Origin: Raineyella sp. W15-4
Lineage (GTDB): Bacteria; Actinomycetota; Actinomycetes; Propionibacteriales; Propionibacteriaceae
Assembly: GCF_033170155.1 (NCBI RefSeq)
Contig: NZ_CP137079.1
Coordinates: 1,550,001 to 1,614,000 of the forward strand
DNA length: 64,000 nucleotides
Direction of reading: 5' to 3'
A program made the position numbers and the translations under genes. The notes under the pieces were generated by a model. That model was not told where the DNA came from, ran no database searches, and saw nothing but the letters and a program-made list of their open reading frames with translations. Shown here piece by piece: positions 45,232 to 54,629 of the stretch; position 1 is the first letter of the stretch, and each line of letters starts with the position of its first letter.

Positions 45232-48200
45232 CCCCGACCATCACCTTCCCCCCGGAGTTGCCGATCAGCGCCCGGGTGGATGACATTGCCGCTGCCCTGT
45301 CCGAGTCCCAGGTGGTCATCGTGGCCGGGGAGACGGGCTCCGGCAAGACCACGCAGCTGCCGAAGCTGTGCCTGCGGCTGGGTCGGACGCGGATCGCGCA
45401 CACCCAGCCGCGGCGGCTGGCCGCCCGTACCGTCGCCGAGCGGATCGCCGAGGAGATGGGCGTGGAGCTCGGCGAGGAGGTCGGCTACCAGGTCCGGTTC
45501 ACCCGCCGGGCCCAGCAGGACACCGCGCTCACCGTGATGACCGACGGCATCCTGCTGGCCGGGATCTCCCACGACCGTGACCTGCGCTCCTGGGACACCG
45601 TCATCATCGACGAGGCGCACGAGCGGTCTCTCAACATCGACTTCCTGCTCGGCTACCTCAAGCAGCTGCTGCCCCGCCGGCCCGACCTCAAGGTCATCGT
45701 CACCTCGGCCACGATCGACACCGAGCGGTTCAGCCGGCATTTCGACGACGCCCCGATCATCGAGGTGTCGGGGCGTACGTACCCGGTCGAGGTGCGCTAC
45801 CGCCCGCTGGTCGACGGTGTCGAGGGGGACGGGCCTGCCGCCGCCGGGGGTGCCGACGCGGAGGGCCGGGCGGCGGTAGAGAAGGACCAGAACGAGGGCA
45901 TCTGCGACGCGATCCGGGAGCTGTCCGCCGAGGGAACCGGCGACATCCTGGTCTTCCTCTCCGGCGAACGGGAGATCCGCGACGCCGCCGAGGCGATCGC
46001 CGACCTCCGGCTGCCGCGCACCGAGGTGCTGCCGCTGTACGCCCGACTCTCCGCCGCCGAGCAGCACCGGGTGTTCACCCCGCACACCGGCCGCCGGGTG
46101 GTGCTGGCCACCAACGTGGCCGAGACCTCGCTGACTGTGCCGGGGATCCGCTACGTGGTCGACCCGGGCACCGCGCGCATCTCCCGTTACTCGATCCGTA
46201 CCAAGGTGCAGCGGCTGCCGATCGAACCGGTCTCCCGGGCCTCCGCCGACCAACGCGCCGGCCGCTGCGGCCGGGTCGCGCCGGGCATCTGCATCCGGCT
46301 CTACTCGGAGGAGGACTACCGGTCCCGCCCCGAGTTCACCGAGCCGGAGATCCTGCGTACCAACCTTGCCGCGGTGATCCTGCAGATGGCCGAGGCGCGG
46401 CTGGGGGACATCGAGGGCTTCCCGTTCGTCGAGCCACCGGAATCGGCCCAGATCACCGACGGCATGCGACTGCTCGACGAGCTGGGGGCGCTGGCCGAGC
46501 AGACCACCCGGTCCCGGCCGCGGCTGACCCGGCTGGGACACCGACTCGCCCGGGTCCCGCTCGATCCTCGGATGGGCCGGATGCTGCTGGCCGGGGAACA
46601 CTACGGCTGCCTGCGCGAGATGGTCGTGCTCGTCGCCGGGCTCACCATCCAGGACCCCCGCGAACGGCCTCGGGAGCAGCGGGAGAAGGCCGACCAGCTG
46701 CACCGCCGCTTCTGGGCGCCGATGGCCGCCGAGGGGGAGGCCAGCCCGGATCCGGACGGCTCGGACTTCGTCGCCCTGCTCCGGCTGTGGGACTACCTGA
46801 CGGCTCGCCGCCGGGAGATGTCGGGCAACGCCTTCCGGCGGATGTGTCGCGACGAGTTCCTCAACTACCTGCGGATCCGTGAGTGGCAGGACTTGCAGAA
46901 CCAGTTGCGGGACATCTGCCGCGATCTCGGGATGCACCGCAACGAGCTGCCGGCCGACGCCGACCGTGTCCACATCGCGGTGCTCACCGGTCTGCTCTCC
47001 CACGTCGGCCTGGCCGACCTCAGGGACGAGAAGCGGAACCGGCCCCGGGACGGCCACGGCCGCCCCCGCCGCGGCCCCCGGGAGTATCTCGGTGCCCGGG
47101 GGGCGCGGTTCGCGATCAACCCCGGCTCCGCACTGGCCAAGCACCCGCCCGAGCTGGTGATGGCCAACGAGCTGGTCGAGACCACCCGGCTGTGGGCGCA
47201 CACCGTGGCCGGGATCCGCCCCGAGTGGGTGGAGGAGGTCGGCGGCCATCTGCTCAAGCGCCACTACGCCGAACCGCACTGGTCGATGCGGGCCGGGCAG
47301 GCGGTGGCGTACGAGACCGCGAGCCTCTACGGGGTGCCGGTGATCGGGCGCCGGCAGGTGTCGTACGCCCGCGTCGATCCGGTCGCCGCCCGGGAGATCT
47401 TCATCCGCTCCGCCCTGGTCGAGGGGGAGTGGCACACCCGGCACCACTTCTGGTCCCGCAACGAGGAGACCCGCCGCCGCGCCGACGAGCTCGAGGAGCG
47501 GACCCGCCGCCGCGACATCGTCGTCGACGACCAGGCGATCTACGACTTCTACGACGCCCGGATCCCGGCCGACGTGTGCACGGTGGCGGGTTTCGACGCC
47601 TGGTGGCGGACGAAGCGCCACGAGGAGGACGGCTTCCTCGACCTCACCCTGGAGGACCTGGTCCAGGACTCCGCCGACCTCGGCCGGGCCGGGGACTTCC
47701 CCGACACCTGGCAGGTCGGCGAGCACACCCTCGACGTCGAGTACGTGTTCGATCCCGGTGCCGGGGCCGACGGCGTGAGCGTACGGATCCCGCTGCCGAT
47801 CCTCAGCGAACTCCCGGCGGCGCCGTTCACCTGGCAGGTGCCCGGGCTGCGCCTCGACCTGGTCACCCAACTGATCCGCGCTCTGCCCAAGGCCCAGCGC
47901 ACCCGGGTGGTCCCGGCCCCCGACTGGGCCCGCCGGCTGCTTGCGGAGCTGGCCGACGACCTCCGGGCCGGCGAGCTCGACCCGACGGTGACCTCGCTGA
48001 CCACGGCGCTCGGTCGGCGGCTCGCCGCCGATGTCGGGCTCCGGGTGGCACCCGGGGACTGGGACGCCGGCAAGCTCCCGGACCACCTCCGGGTGACCTT
48101 CGTGGTGGTCCGGTCCGAGGCCGGCCCCGGCGGGGGCGCGGCCGGCCGGGGGGCGTCCGGCGAGGTCGAGGTGGCCCGCGGGAAGGACCTCGCCGCGCTG

Positions 48201-49148
48201 CAGCAGGAGCACACCCGCACCGTCGCCGCGACCCTCTCGCAGGCCTCCCGGGCGGCCGGGCACACCGGGTCGGTCAGCTGGCGGTTCGGCACGTTGCCGC
48301 GCGAGGTGACCGTCGAGACGGTGGATCGGCTCGGCACCCGGGCCACCGGCTATCCGGCGCTGGCCGACGAGGGCTCCACGGTCGGCAGCGTCGTCCAGGA
48401 CACCGCGGCGCACGCCGCGACCAGCCAGTGGGCCGGCCTGCGCCGGCTGGTGCTGCTCAACACCCCCGACCCGACCCGCTGGGTGGTCTCGCACCTGCCG
48501 AACCCGGACAAGTTCGCCCTCGGCTCCAGCCCGTACGATGCGGTGCCGGCGCTGCTCGCCGACGCCCGGCTGAAGTCGGTCGGCGACCTGATCGCCGGGG
48601 CGGTCGACCCGGCCGAGATCCGCGACGAGCGGGCGTTCGCGGCGCTGTGCGACACCGTCCGCCAGGACAATGCCGACCACATGCGCCGGGTGGTCGCCGT
48701 CGCCGCAGAGGTGCTCCGGGCCGACCAGCAGGTCAGCCTCGCCCTGGCCTCGGTCGGCGATGCCGAGGTCCGCGCCGACATCGCCGAGCAGCGCGCCAAC
48801 CTGGTGTTCCCCGGCTTCATCGCCGCCACCGACGACCCGTACTACCAGCGGCTGCCGGTCTACCTCAGGGCGATCGTGGCTCGGCTGGCGGCCCTGCCCG
48901 GCGGCCCGGCCCGCGACCGGCAGGCGATGGAGACGGTGAACGTCCTGGAGGACGCGTACGCGGAGCTGTGTGCACGCCAGCCCCCGGGGCGGCTGCCCGC
49001 GGCGGTGGAGGAGATCGGCTGGATGCTGGAGGAGCTGCGGGTCAGCCTGTTCGCCCAGACCCTCGGCACCCGGATGACGATCTCGGCCAAACGCGTCCGC
49101 AAGGCGATCGAGCGCGCCTCGGCGTCGGCGGCCGCGCTCACCCCGTGA
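45228..49148 (+). CDS. hrpA: ATP-dependent RNA helicase HrpA
   Basis: A very large DEAH-box helicase acting on ribosomes and mRNA. About 1306 residues: Walker A GETGSGKTT near residue 34, DEAH in IIDEAHERS, motif VI DQRAGRCGR, winged helix and helical bundle, OB fold and the long C-terminal HrpA domain. The first canonical start, a TTG at 45258, has no Shine-Dalgarno and would drop LTPTITFPPE, the usual opening of HrpA. The CTG at 45228 overlaps the USP stop (CTGA) 9 nt after GGGGAGG, so I start there by inference. Confidence 0.92.
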   Translation: MTPTITFPPELPISARVDDIAAALSESQVVIVAGETGSGKTTQLPKLCLRLGRTRIAHTQPRRLAARTVAERIAEEMGVELGEEVGYQVRFTRRAQQDTALTVMTDGILLAGISHDRDLRSWDTVIIDEAHERSLNIDFLLGYLKQLLPRRPDLKVIVTSATIDTERFSRHFDDAPIIEVSGRTYPVEVRYRPLVDGVEGDGPAAAGGADAEGRAAVEKDQNEGICDAIRELSAEGTGDILVFLSGEREIRDAAEAIADLRLPRTEVLPLYARLSAAEQHRVFTPHTGRRVVLATNVAETSLTVPGIRYVVDPGTARISRYSIRTKVQRLPIEPVSRASADQRAGRCGRVAPGICIRLYSEEDYRSRPEFTEPEILRTNLAAVILQMAEARLGDIEGFPFVEPPESAQITDGMRLLDELGALAEQTTRSRPRLTRLGHRLARVPLDPRMGRMLLAGEHYGCLREMVVLVAGLTIQDPRERPREQREKADQLHRRFWAPMAAEGEASPDPDGSDFVALLRLWDYLTARRREMSGNAFRRMCRDEFLNYLRIREWQDLQNQLRDICRDLGMHRNELPADADRVHIAVLTGLLSHVGLADLRDEKRNRPRDGHGRPRRGPREYLGARGARFAINPGSALAKHPPELVMANELVETTRLWAHTVAGIRPEWVEEVGGHLLKRHYAEPHWSMRAGQAVAYETASLYGVPVIGRRQVSYARVDPVAAREIFIRSALVEGEWHTRHHFWSRNEETRRRADELEERTRRRDIVVDDQAIYDFYDARIPADVCTVAGFDAWWRTKRHEEDGFLDLTLEDLVQDSADLGRAGDFPDTWQVGEHTLDVEYVFDPGAGADGVSVRIPLPILSELPAAPFTWQVPGLRLDLVTQLIRALPKAQRTRVVPAPDWARRLLAELADDLRAGELDPTVTSLTTALGRRLAADVGLRVAPGDWDAGKLPDHLRVTFVVVRSEAGPGGGAAGRGASGEVEVARGKDLAALQQEHTRTVAATLSQASRAAGHTGSVSWRFGTLPREVTVETVDRLGTRATGYPALADEGSTVGSVVQDTAAHAATSQWAGLRRLVLLNTPDPTRWVVSHLPNPDKFALGSSPYDAVPALLADARLKSVGDLIAGAVDPAEIRDERAFAALCDTVRQDNADHMRRVVAVAAEVLRADQQVSLALASVGDAEVRADIAEQRANLVFPGFIAATDDPYYQRLPVYLRAIVARLAALPGGPARDRQAMETVNVLEDAYAELCARQPPGRLPAAVEEIGWMLEELRVSLFAQTLGTRMTISAKRVRKAIERASASAAALTP

Positions 49149-49214
49149 CCCGGCACCCCACCCTCCCCGTGAGCCGGCGCCGCGCACAGTGGTCGTCCCC
49201 GCCGCCCGTCCGGG

Positions 49215-49220
49215 TACTGT
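49215..49220 (+). promoter_or_regulatory. -10 box of the PAC2 gene (leaderless)
   Basis: TACTGT lies 7 nt before the ATG at 49228, supporting this start over the one 13 codons upstream. Confidence 0.45.
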
Positions 49221-49227
49221 GGGGACC

Positions 49228-50145
49228 ATGTCCGCCTCCCCTCCGCTCTACCGGCTGAACCCCGACGGGTGGGCCGACCTGGACGGGAAGCGTCCGGTCC
49301 TGGTGCTCCTGCTCGACGGGGCGGGCAGCGCCGGCCAGCTGCAGCCGCTCGTCGCCGAGCACCTGCTCGAACACTGCCCCCACCGACCGTTGGTCCGTTT
49401 CGACCTCGACCTGCTCACCCAGTACGCCGACCGGCGGCCGATGCTCGACTTCGAGGACGGGCACTTCACCCGCACCCCGTCAGCCGAGCTGGTGCTCTAC
49501 GCGATGACCGACGCGGCCGGGGAGACCTTCCTCGCCCTGGTCGGGCCCGAGCCGATGCTGCTGTGGGAACGGGCGGTCGCGGCGATCGTGGAGCTCGGCG
49601 CCGGCCTCGGCGTACGCCTCACGGTCGACCTCTCGGGGCTGCCGATGCGGGTCCCGCACACCCGGCCCCCGCAGGTGTTCACCCACTCCCCGGATCCGGA
49701 GCTGGTGCTGCGGCCGTGGGACGCGTTCCGCGGCGCGCTCACCGTGCCGGCCACCTTCGGGGCGTACCTGGAGGCGGTACTCGGCGAGAAGGGCGAACGG
49801 ACGATGGGCATCGACGTGTGCGTGCCCTACTACTTGGGCAAATCGGAGCATGTGGCGTCGGCGCTGGCGGCCCTCGAGGCCATCCAGGCGTCCTGCGGGC
49901 TGAACCTGCTGCCCGGGCGGCTGGAGGAACGGGCGCAGGCGAACCGTGCCGACATCGATGAACAGGTCGCAGCCACCGAGAACGGTCCGGCGGTAGTCTC
50001 CATCCTGGAGTCGAACTACGACGAGTTCCGCACCCTGGTGGGGGATCTGCCGAGCGCGGACGAACTGGCCGCCGAGTTCGAACGATTTCTGGCCGAACAC
50101 GACCGTCGCCGCGACACCGGGGACGGTGACACCCCGGAAGGATGA
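49228..50145 (+). CDS. PAC2 family protein
   Basis: 305 residues of the PAC2 (proteasome assembly chaperone 2) fold: RPVLVLLLDGAGSAGQLQPLVAEHLLEHC, VRFDLDLLTQYADRRPML, LALVGPEPMLLWERAV and GVRLTVDLSGLPMRVPHTRP. Actinobacterial members are conserved but of unknown role. The tesB-like gene starts 3 bp after its stop, so the two are probably co-translated. Confidence 0.87.
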   Translation: MSASPPLYRLNPDGWADLDGKRPVLVLLLDGAGSAGQLQPLVAEHLLEHCPHRPLVRFDLDLLTQYADRRPMLDFEDGHFTRTPSAELVLYAMTDAAGETFLALVGPEPMLLWERAVAAIVELGAGLGVRLTVDLSGLPMRVPHTRPPQVFTHSPDPELVLRPWDAFRGALTVPATFGAYLEAVLGEKGERTMGIDVCVPYYLGKSEHVASALAALEAIQASCGLNLLPGRLEERAQANRADIDEQVAATENGPAVVSILESNYDEFRTLVGDLPSADELAAEFERFLAEHDRRRDTGDGDTPEG

Positions 50146-50148
50146 TCG

Positions 50149-51024
50149 GTGCCCAAGAGCATCAACGAACTCATCGACCTGATGCGACTGGAGGAGATCG
50201 AGTTCGGTCTCTATCGGGGCCGAAATCCACAGTCCGGCCTGCAGCGGGTCTTCGGTGGCCAGGTGCTCGCCCAGGCCCTCGCCGCGGCCTACTTCACCGT
50301 GCCGCTGGAGCGGCGGGTGCACTCCCTGCATGCCTACTTCCTGCGGCAGGGGCAGTACGACGCGCCGCTGATCTACTACGTCTCCTCCGAGCGCGACGGT
50401 CGCACCTTCACCACCCGGTCGGTGACCGCCCGCCAGCACGGCAAGCAGATCTTCCGGCTGTCGGCGTCGTTCAAGGTCCCCGAGCAGGGGCTGGAGCACC
50501 AGGACTCCCTGCCGCCGGACATCCCCGGCCCGGACGACTGCCCCCGGCTCGACGGCGGGCCGCAGACGGAGAACGTCTACCGGCGGATGGGGCTGCCGTT
50601 CCTGGACGTCGACGCGGAGTGGGGTGTCCTCGACATCCGGTGGGTGGGCGAGGCGAAGGAGCATGCCGCGCACCCGTCCGCCCAGCGGTTCTGGTACCGG
50701 ACGAACGGTCGGATCCCCGACGTCGGCACCGATCCGGTGGTCAACCAGCGGCTGCACGACTGCATCCTGGCCTATCTGTCCGACGTGTCGCTGTTGTCGA
50801 CCACCCTGGTCAGCCACGGGCTGAGCTTCAGCCCGGAGCTGATGGCGGTGTCGCTCGACCACTCCACCTGGTTCCACCGCCCGTTCCGAGTGGACGACTG
50901 GATGCTCTTCGAGCAGGTGTCGCCCTCGGCATCGATGGCGGTCGCGTTGGCCCTCGGCCGGGTGTTCCAGCACGGCGAGCTGGTCTCGACCCAGGCGCAG
51001 GAGGGGCTGGTGCGCAAGGCGTAG
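50149..51024 (+). CDS. tesB: Acyl-CoA thioesterase II
   Basis: It hydrolyses acyl-CoA to free fatty acid and CoA. 291 residues with two hot-dog domains: FGGQVLAQALAAAYFTVPLERRVHSLHAYFL in the first and SLDHSTWFHRPFRVDDWMLFEQVSPSAS in the second, which includes the family's aspartate. The start is GTG. It is followed by a strong hairpin between it and the convergent sigB. Confidence 0.92.
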   Translation: MPKSINELIDLMRLEEIEFGLYRGRNPQSGLQRVFGGQVLAQALAAAYFTVPLERRVHSLHAYFLRQGQYDAPLIYYVSSERDGRTFTTRSVTARQHGKQIFRLSASFKVPEQGLEHQDSLPPDIPGPDDCPRLDGGPQTENVYRRMGLPFLDVDAEWGVLDIRWVGEAKEHAAHPSAQRFWYRTNGRIPDVGTDPVVNQRLHDCILAYLSDVSLLSTTLVSHGLSFSPELMAVSLDHSTWFHRPFRVDDWMLFEQVSPSASMAVALALGRVFQHGELVSTQAQEGLVRKA

Positions 51025-51086
51025 CGGTCCGGCTCCGGCCCGGACCGCCGCTGGGCGGAGACGGATCGGGCGCGGAGACGCGGATC

Positions 51087-51126
51087 GGCCGGGGTGGCGG
51101 TGTGATGAACACCGGCCACCCCGGCC
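51087..51126. terminator. Bidirectional terminator between tesB and sigB
   Basis: GGCCGGGGTGGC plus GGTGT (51087-51103) pairs with ACACC, one bulged G, and GCCACCCCGGCC (51109-51126). This gives a 17-bp stem with a 5-nt loop, midway between convergent genes. A smaller stem, GGTCCGG with CCGGACC, lies just after the tesB stop. Confidence 0.82.
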
Positions 51127-51161
51127 GACTCTTCTCGTAGCGACCGACCCGAGGTCGGTTG

Positions 51162-52136
51162 TCAGGCAGCCATCTCCTCGCTGCGCACCCGCAGCTGGGT
51201 GATCGCGTGCCGCTCGATCTGCCGGACCCGCTCGGCGGTGATGCCCCAGACCGCGCCGATGTCGGCGAGCTTGGCCTGGCGGCCGTCGAGCAGCCCGTAG
51301 CGGCGGCGGACGACATCGGCGGAGCGATCGTCCAGGGTGGACAGCAGCTCCTCGAGGAACGCGTGGTCCTCGGCGTCCAGGACGACCTCGTCGGGGCCGG
51401 GCATCGGCTCCCGGGCGATCAGGTCACCGAGGGCGGTGTCACCGTCCTGCTCCACCGGGGCGTCGAGACTGACGTGGTCGTGACCGAACCGGATCAGGTC
51501 GACGACCTTGTCCTCCTCCAGCCCCATCTCCGCGGCGATCTCCGCCAGCTCCGGCTCGCGCCCCAGGGCACGCTCCAGGGTGCGGCGGACGGCACCGACC
51601 TGGTTGACCTGCTCGGCGACATGCACCGGCAGCCGGACGATGCGGCCCTGCTGGGCGATCCCGCGGGAGATCGACTGACGCACCCACCAGGTGGCGTACG
51701 TCGAGAACTTGAATCCCTTGGAGTAATCGAACTTCTCGACCGCCCGGATCAGGCCGGTGTTGCCTTCCTGGACGAGGTCGAGCAGCGGCATCTGACCGCG
51801 GCCGTACTTGCGGGCGACCGAGACGACCAGGCGTAGGTTGGCCTGGACGAACCGCTGCATGGCGTCGTGCCCCTCGGCCACGAGGAACTCGAGCTCCTCG
51901 GTGGTCGGGCGGCGCAGGGTCAGCCCCTCACGCTCGGCGACGGCGGCACGACGATCGGCCGTGGTGACGTCTCCGGACAGGATGTGCTCGGCGTAGAGTC
52001 CGAGCTCGATCTTCTTCGCGAGGGCGACTTCCTCGTCGGCGCTCAGGAGCGGGGTCTTGGCGATGCCGTCGAGGTACAGCCCGACCGCGTCCTTGCCGTC
52101 GATGCCATCACTGGTGCGTGTGCGCGTCGTAGCCAC
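51162..52136 (-). CDS. sigB: Principal-like sigma factor SigB (group 2)
   Basis: 324 residues with sigma-70 regions 1.2-4.2 and no long N-terminal tail. Region 2 ([60 protein letters not shown]) and region 4.2 (AVWGITAERVRQIERHAITQLR) are intact and very like those of SigA here, so it should read similar promoters under stress or in stationary phase. The GTG at 52136 follows GGAAAGGGG; upstream codons of the open frame have no homology. Confidence 0.92.
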   Translation of the reverse strand: MATTRTRTSDGIDGKDAVGLYLDGIAKTPLLSADEEVALAKKIELGLYAEHILSGDVTTADRRAAVAEREGLTLRRPTTEELEFLVAEGHDAMQRFVQANLRLVVSVARKYGRGQMPLLDLVQEGNTGLIRAVEKFDYSKGFKFSTYATWWVRQSISRGIAQQGRIVRLPVHVAEQVNQVGAVRRTLERALGREPELAEIAAEMGLEEDKVVDLIRFGHDHVSLDAPVEQDGDTALGDLIAREPMPGPDEVVLDAEDHAFLEELLSTLDDRSADVVRRRYGLLDGRQAKLADIGAVWGITAERVRQIERHAITQLRVRSEEMAA

Positions 52137-52298
52137 AGGGGGCCCCTTTCCGTTGCCTACGGACATTGAACGTCCCTCAGCGTGGAATTCATTCCCGAGG
52201 TCACCCTGAGCCGACCCTGATATGGTGCTGTGACCGGTCAGGGTTGACCCGTCAATGATATGCCGGGCGACCAAGGATCGCCCGGCGATCCGGGAGGA

Positions 52299-54524
52299 TC
52301 AGGCCCCCGCGACGGTGATCACCCAGGCCAGTTCCCGGGCACGTTCCGCCCACCCCTCGTACCGGCCGGAGACCCCGCCGTGACCGGCCTCCATCTCCAC
52401 CCGCAACAGGATGTCCGCGTCCGCGTTCGCCGCGGCGTGCCGCAGCGCCGCCACCCACTTCGCCGGCTCGACGTACGCCACCCGGGTGTCGTGCAGCCCA
52501 CTGGTGACGAGGATCTTCGGGTAGTGCTGGGCGGCCACGTTCTCGTACGGGGAGTAGCCGGCCAGGTAGTCGTATACCGCCGGGTCGGTGAGCGGGTCGC
52601 CCCACTCTTCCCACTCGGTGACGGTGAGGGGCAGCTCGGGCTTGAGGATGGTGGTGAGCGGGTCGACGAACGGGACCTCGGCCAGGATGCCGGCGAAGTC
52701 GTCAGGCGCCAGATTGGCCACCGCTCCCATCAGCAGGCCGCCGGCACTGCCGCCCTCGGCGACCAGTCGTTCCGGCCGGGTGTAGCCGGCCGTGACCAAT
52801 TGCCGGGCGCAGGCGACGAAGTCGGTGAAGGTGTTGCGCTTGTGGAGCAGCCGGCCGTCCTCGTACCAGGTGCGCCCCAGCTCACCGCCGCCCCGGACAT
52901 GGGCGAGGGCGACCACGAAGCCGCGGTCGAGCAGGGACAGCCGTGGGATGCTGAACTCCGGGTCGATGCTGATCTCGTACGCCCCGTAACCGTAGAGCAG
53001 GGCAGGGGCGGTGCCGTCGAGCGGGACGTCGCGGCGGTGCACCACCGAGATCGGCACCCGGGTGCCGTCGTCGGCGGTCGCCCACACCCGCGACTGGAGA
53101 TAGTCCTCCGGGCGGTAGGCACCGTGCTCGGGATGGTCGAGGACGGGCGTCCGCCGCAGCACGTGGGCCGGTTCGTCGGTCAGCGCCCCGGCGGTCGACA
53201 GCTCGCACTCCACCACGGTCTGCGGATCGACCAGCGAGGTGAAGACGGCCCGGATCCGGTGCGGGCGCAGCTCGGGCAGTGGCAGCGCCTGCACCGTGGC
53301 GGGCCCCGCGGTCCCGACCCCGGCCAGCGCGGCGGCGACGGACCGACCGGGCAGCAGGTCCGCCCGCACCGGCTCGGCGGCCGGCAGTTGCCAGGCGCCG
53401 GCCGGGACGACGTACGCGTCGAGGGCGCCGTCGTGGCGGACGTGGATGACCTGATGGGTGGCGTACGCGTCGACTCCGAGGACGCGGACCCCCGGGCAGG
53501 GCCGCACCACCGGGGTCCAGTCGTCGAGGGTGCCGGCGGTGAACGGGGCGGTGGCGACGGCGAAGTCCACCGCGCGTTCCTCACCCAAGGTGGCGTTGTG
53601 GGTGATCCACAGCCGGTCCGGGCCGACCTCGACGTCGTACTCCAGGCCGGGGGTGCGGGGCAGCACCACCCGCGGCGTGTCGTACGGGTCCGTCGCGGGC
53701 AGCAGGGCGCACTCGGTGCTGTCCTTGCTAGCCGAGGCGACGACCACCCAGCGACGGTCGCGGGAGGCGTCCACCGAGAGCCAGAACTTCTCGTCGGTCT
53801 CGGTCAGTATCACCCGGTCCTCGCCGGCCGGGGTGCCCAGCTCGTGCACCACCACCTGGAACGGCCGCCACGCCTCGTCACACCGGGTGAAGACCAGTGC
53901 CTCGTTCCCGGCCCAGACACCGCCCCAGGCTGCCTCGAGCAGGGTGTCGGGCAGCTCCTCCCCGGTGACCAGGTCGCGGAACCGCACGATGAACCGCTCG
54001 TCGCCGGTGGTGTCCTCCGACCAGGCCAGCAGGGTGCCGTCGGGGGAGACGTCGAGCAGGCCGACCTGGTAGAAGTCGTGGCCCTCGGCCCGGGCATTGA
54101 GATCGAGCAGGATCTCCTCCGTGTCCGGGGCGTCCGCCGGCCGCGGTGGCAGTTCGTCGGGACCGGCGTCGGTCCGCAGCCGCACCTGGACCGGATAGCT
54201 GTCGCCCGCCACGAACCGGCGGTAATACCAGTATGCGACGGGCCCGCGGTCGGTGTCGTGCACCACCCGGACCGGCACGCTGAGGTCCGTCTGCTGGGTC
54301 CGGACCGCGATGTCGGCGACGAGGGAGCGCCGCAGCTCCTCCTGATCGGCCGTGCACGCGTCGAACCAGTCGTTCTCCGCCCGCAGGTAGGCCGTCACCG
54401 CCGGGTCGTCGTCACGCAGCCACTCGTACGGGTCGAGGAAGGTGTGACCGTGGTGGGTGCGTTCCCGGGGGAGACGCGCGGCACGGGGGGCGCCGCTCGG
54501 GCGGGTGTCAGCGGAGTCGAACAC
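52299..54524 (-). CDS. ptrB: Oligopeptidase B (protease II, S9A)
   Basis: A cytoplasmic serine peptidase that cuts peptides after basic residues. 741 residues: an N-terminal beta-propeller (RERTHHGHTFLDPYEWLRD is the typical opening) and a C-terminal alpha/beta hydrolase with nucleophile Ser593 in GGSAGG, an Asp in LHDTRVAY, and His in AGHGG. The GTG start lies 6 nt after a -10 box. Divergent from the GCS2-like gene. Confidence 0.94.
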   Translation of the reverse strand: MFDSADTRPSGAPRAARLPRERTHHGHTFLDPYEWLRDDDPAVTAYLRAENDWFDACTADQEELRRSLVADIAVRTQQTDLSVPVRVVHDTDRGPVAYWYYRRFVAGDSYPVQVRLRTDAGPDELPPRPADAPDTEEILLDLNARAEGHDFYQVGLLDVSPDGTLLAWSEDTTGDERFIVRFRDLVTGEELPDTLLEAAWGGVWAGNEALVFTRCDEAWRPFQVVVHELGTPAGEDRVILTETDEKFWLSVDASRDRRWVVVASASKDSTECALLPATDPYDTPRVVLPRTPGLEYDVEVGPDRLWITHNATLGEERAVDFAVATAPFTAGTLDDWTPVVRPCPGVRVLGVDAYATHQVIHVRHDGALDAYVVPAGAWQLPAAEPVRADLLPGRSVAAALAGVGTAGPATVQALPLPELRPHRIRAVFTSLVDPQTVVECELSTAGALTDEPAHVLRRTPVLDHPEHGAYRPEDYLQSRVWATADDGTRVPISVVHRRDVPLDGTAPALLYGYGAYEISIDPEFSIPRLSLLDRGFVVALAHVRGGGELGRTWYEDGRLLHKRNTFTDFVACARQLVTAGYTRPERLVAEGGSAGGLLMGAVANLAPDDFAGILAEVPFVDPLTTILKPELPLTVTEWEEWGDPLTDPAVYDYLAGYSPYENVAAQHYPKILVTSGLHDTRVAYVEPAKWVAALRHAAANADADILLRVEMEAGHGGVSGRYEGWAERARELAWVITVAGA

Positions 54525-54530
54525 GGCTCC

Positions 54531-54536
54531 ACCCTA
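54531..54536 (-). promoter_or_regulatory. -10 box of ptrB (leaderless)
   Basis: On the minus strand TAGGGT lies 6 nt before the GTG at 54524. Confidence 0.45.
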
Positions 54537-54629
54537 GTGGCGACGCACCGGATGGTCGCCGGGTGCAGCGCCGTCACTCCGATCGGCACCCCTTTGCGTC
54601 GGGGCGCCGACGCCAGAATCATGGAGTCC

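Noticed and set aside
44988-49229. A 1413-residue open frame on the minus strand opposite hrpA
   Set aside because: It is the GC-rich antisense shadow of hrpA: no family pattern, composition dominated by Arg, Gly, Pro, Asp and His, no Shine-Dalgarno or promoter. The same applies to the long minus frames opposite nrdJ, rny, ftsK and dinG.
52260-54629. Plus-strand extension of the GCS2-like frame through ptrB
   Set aside because: The open frame upstream of 54630 is antisense to ptrB and has no homology; a proper start lies at 54630.
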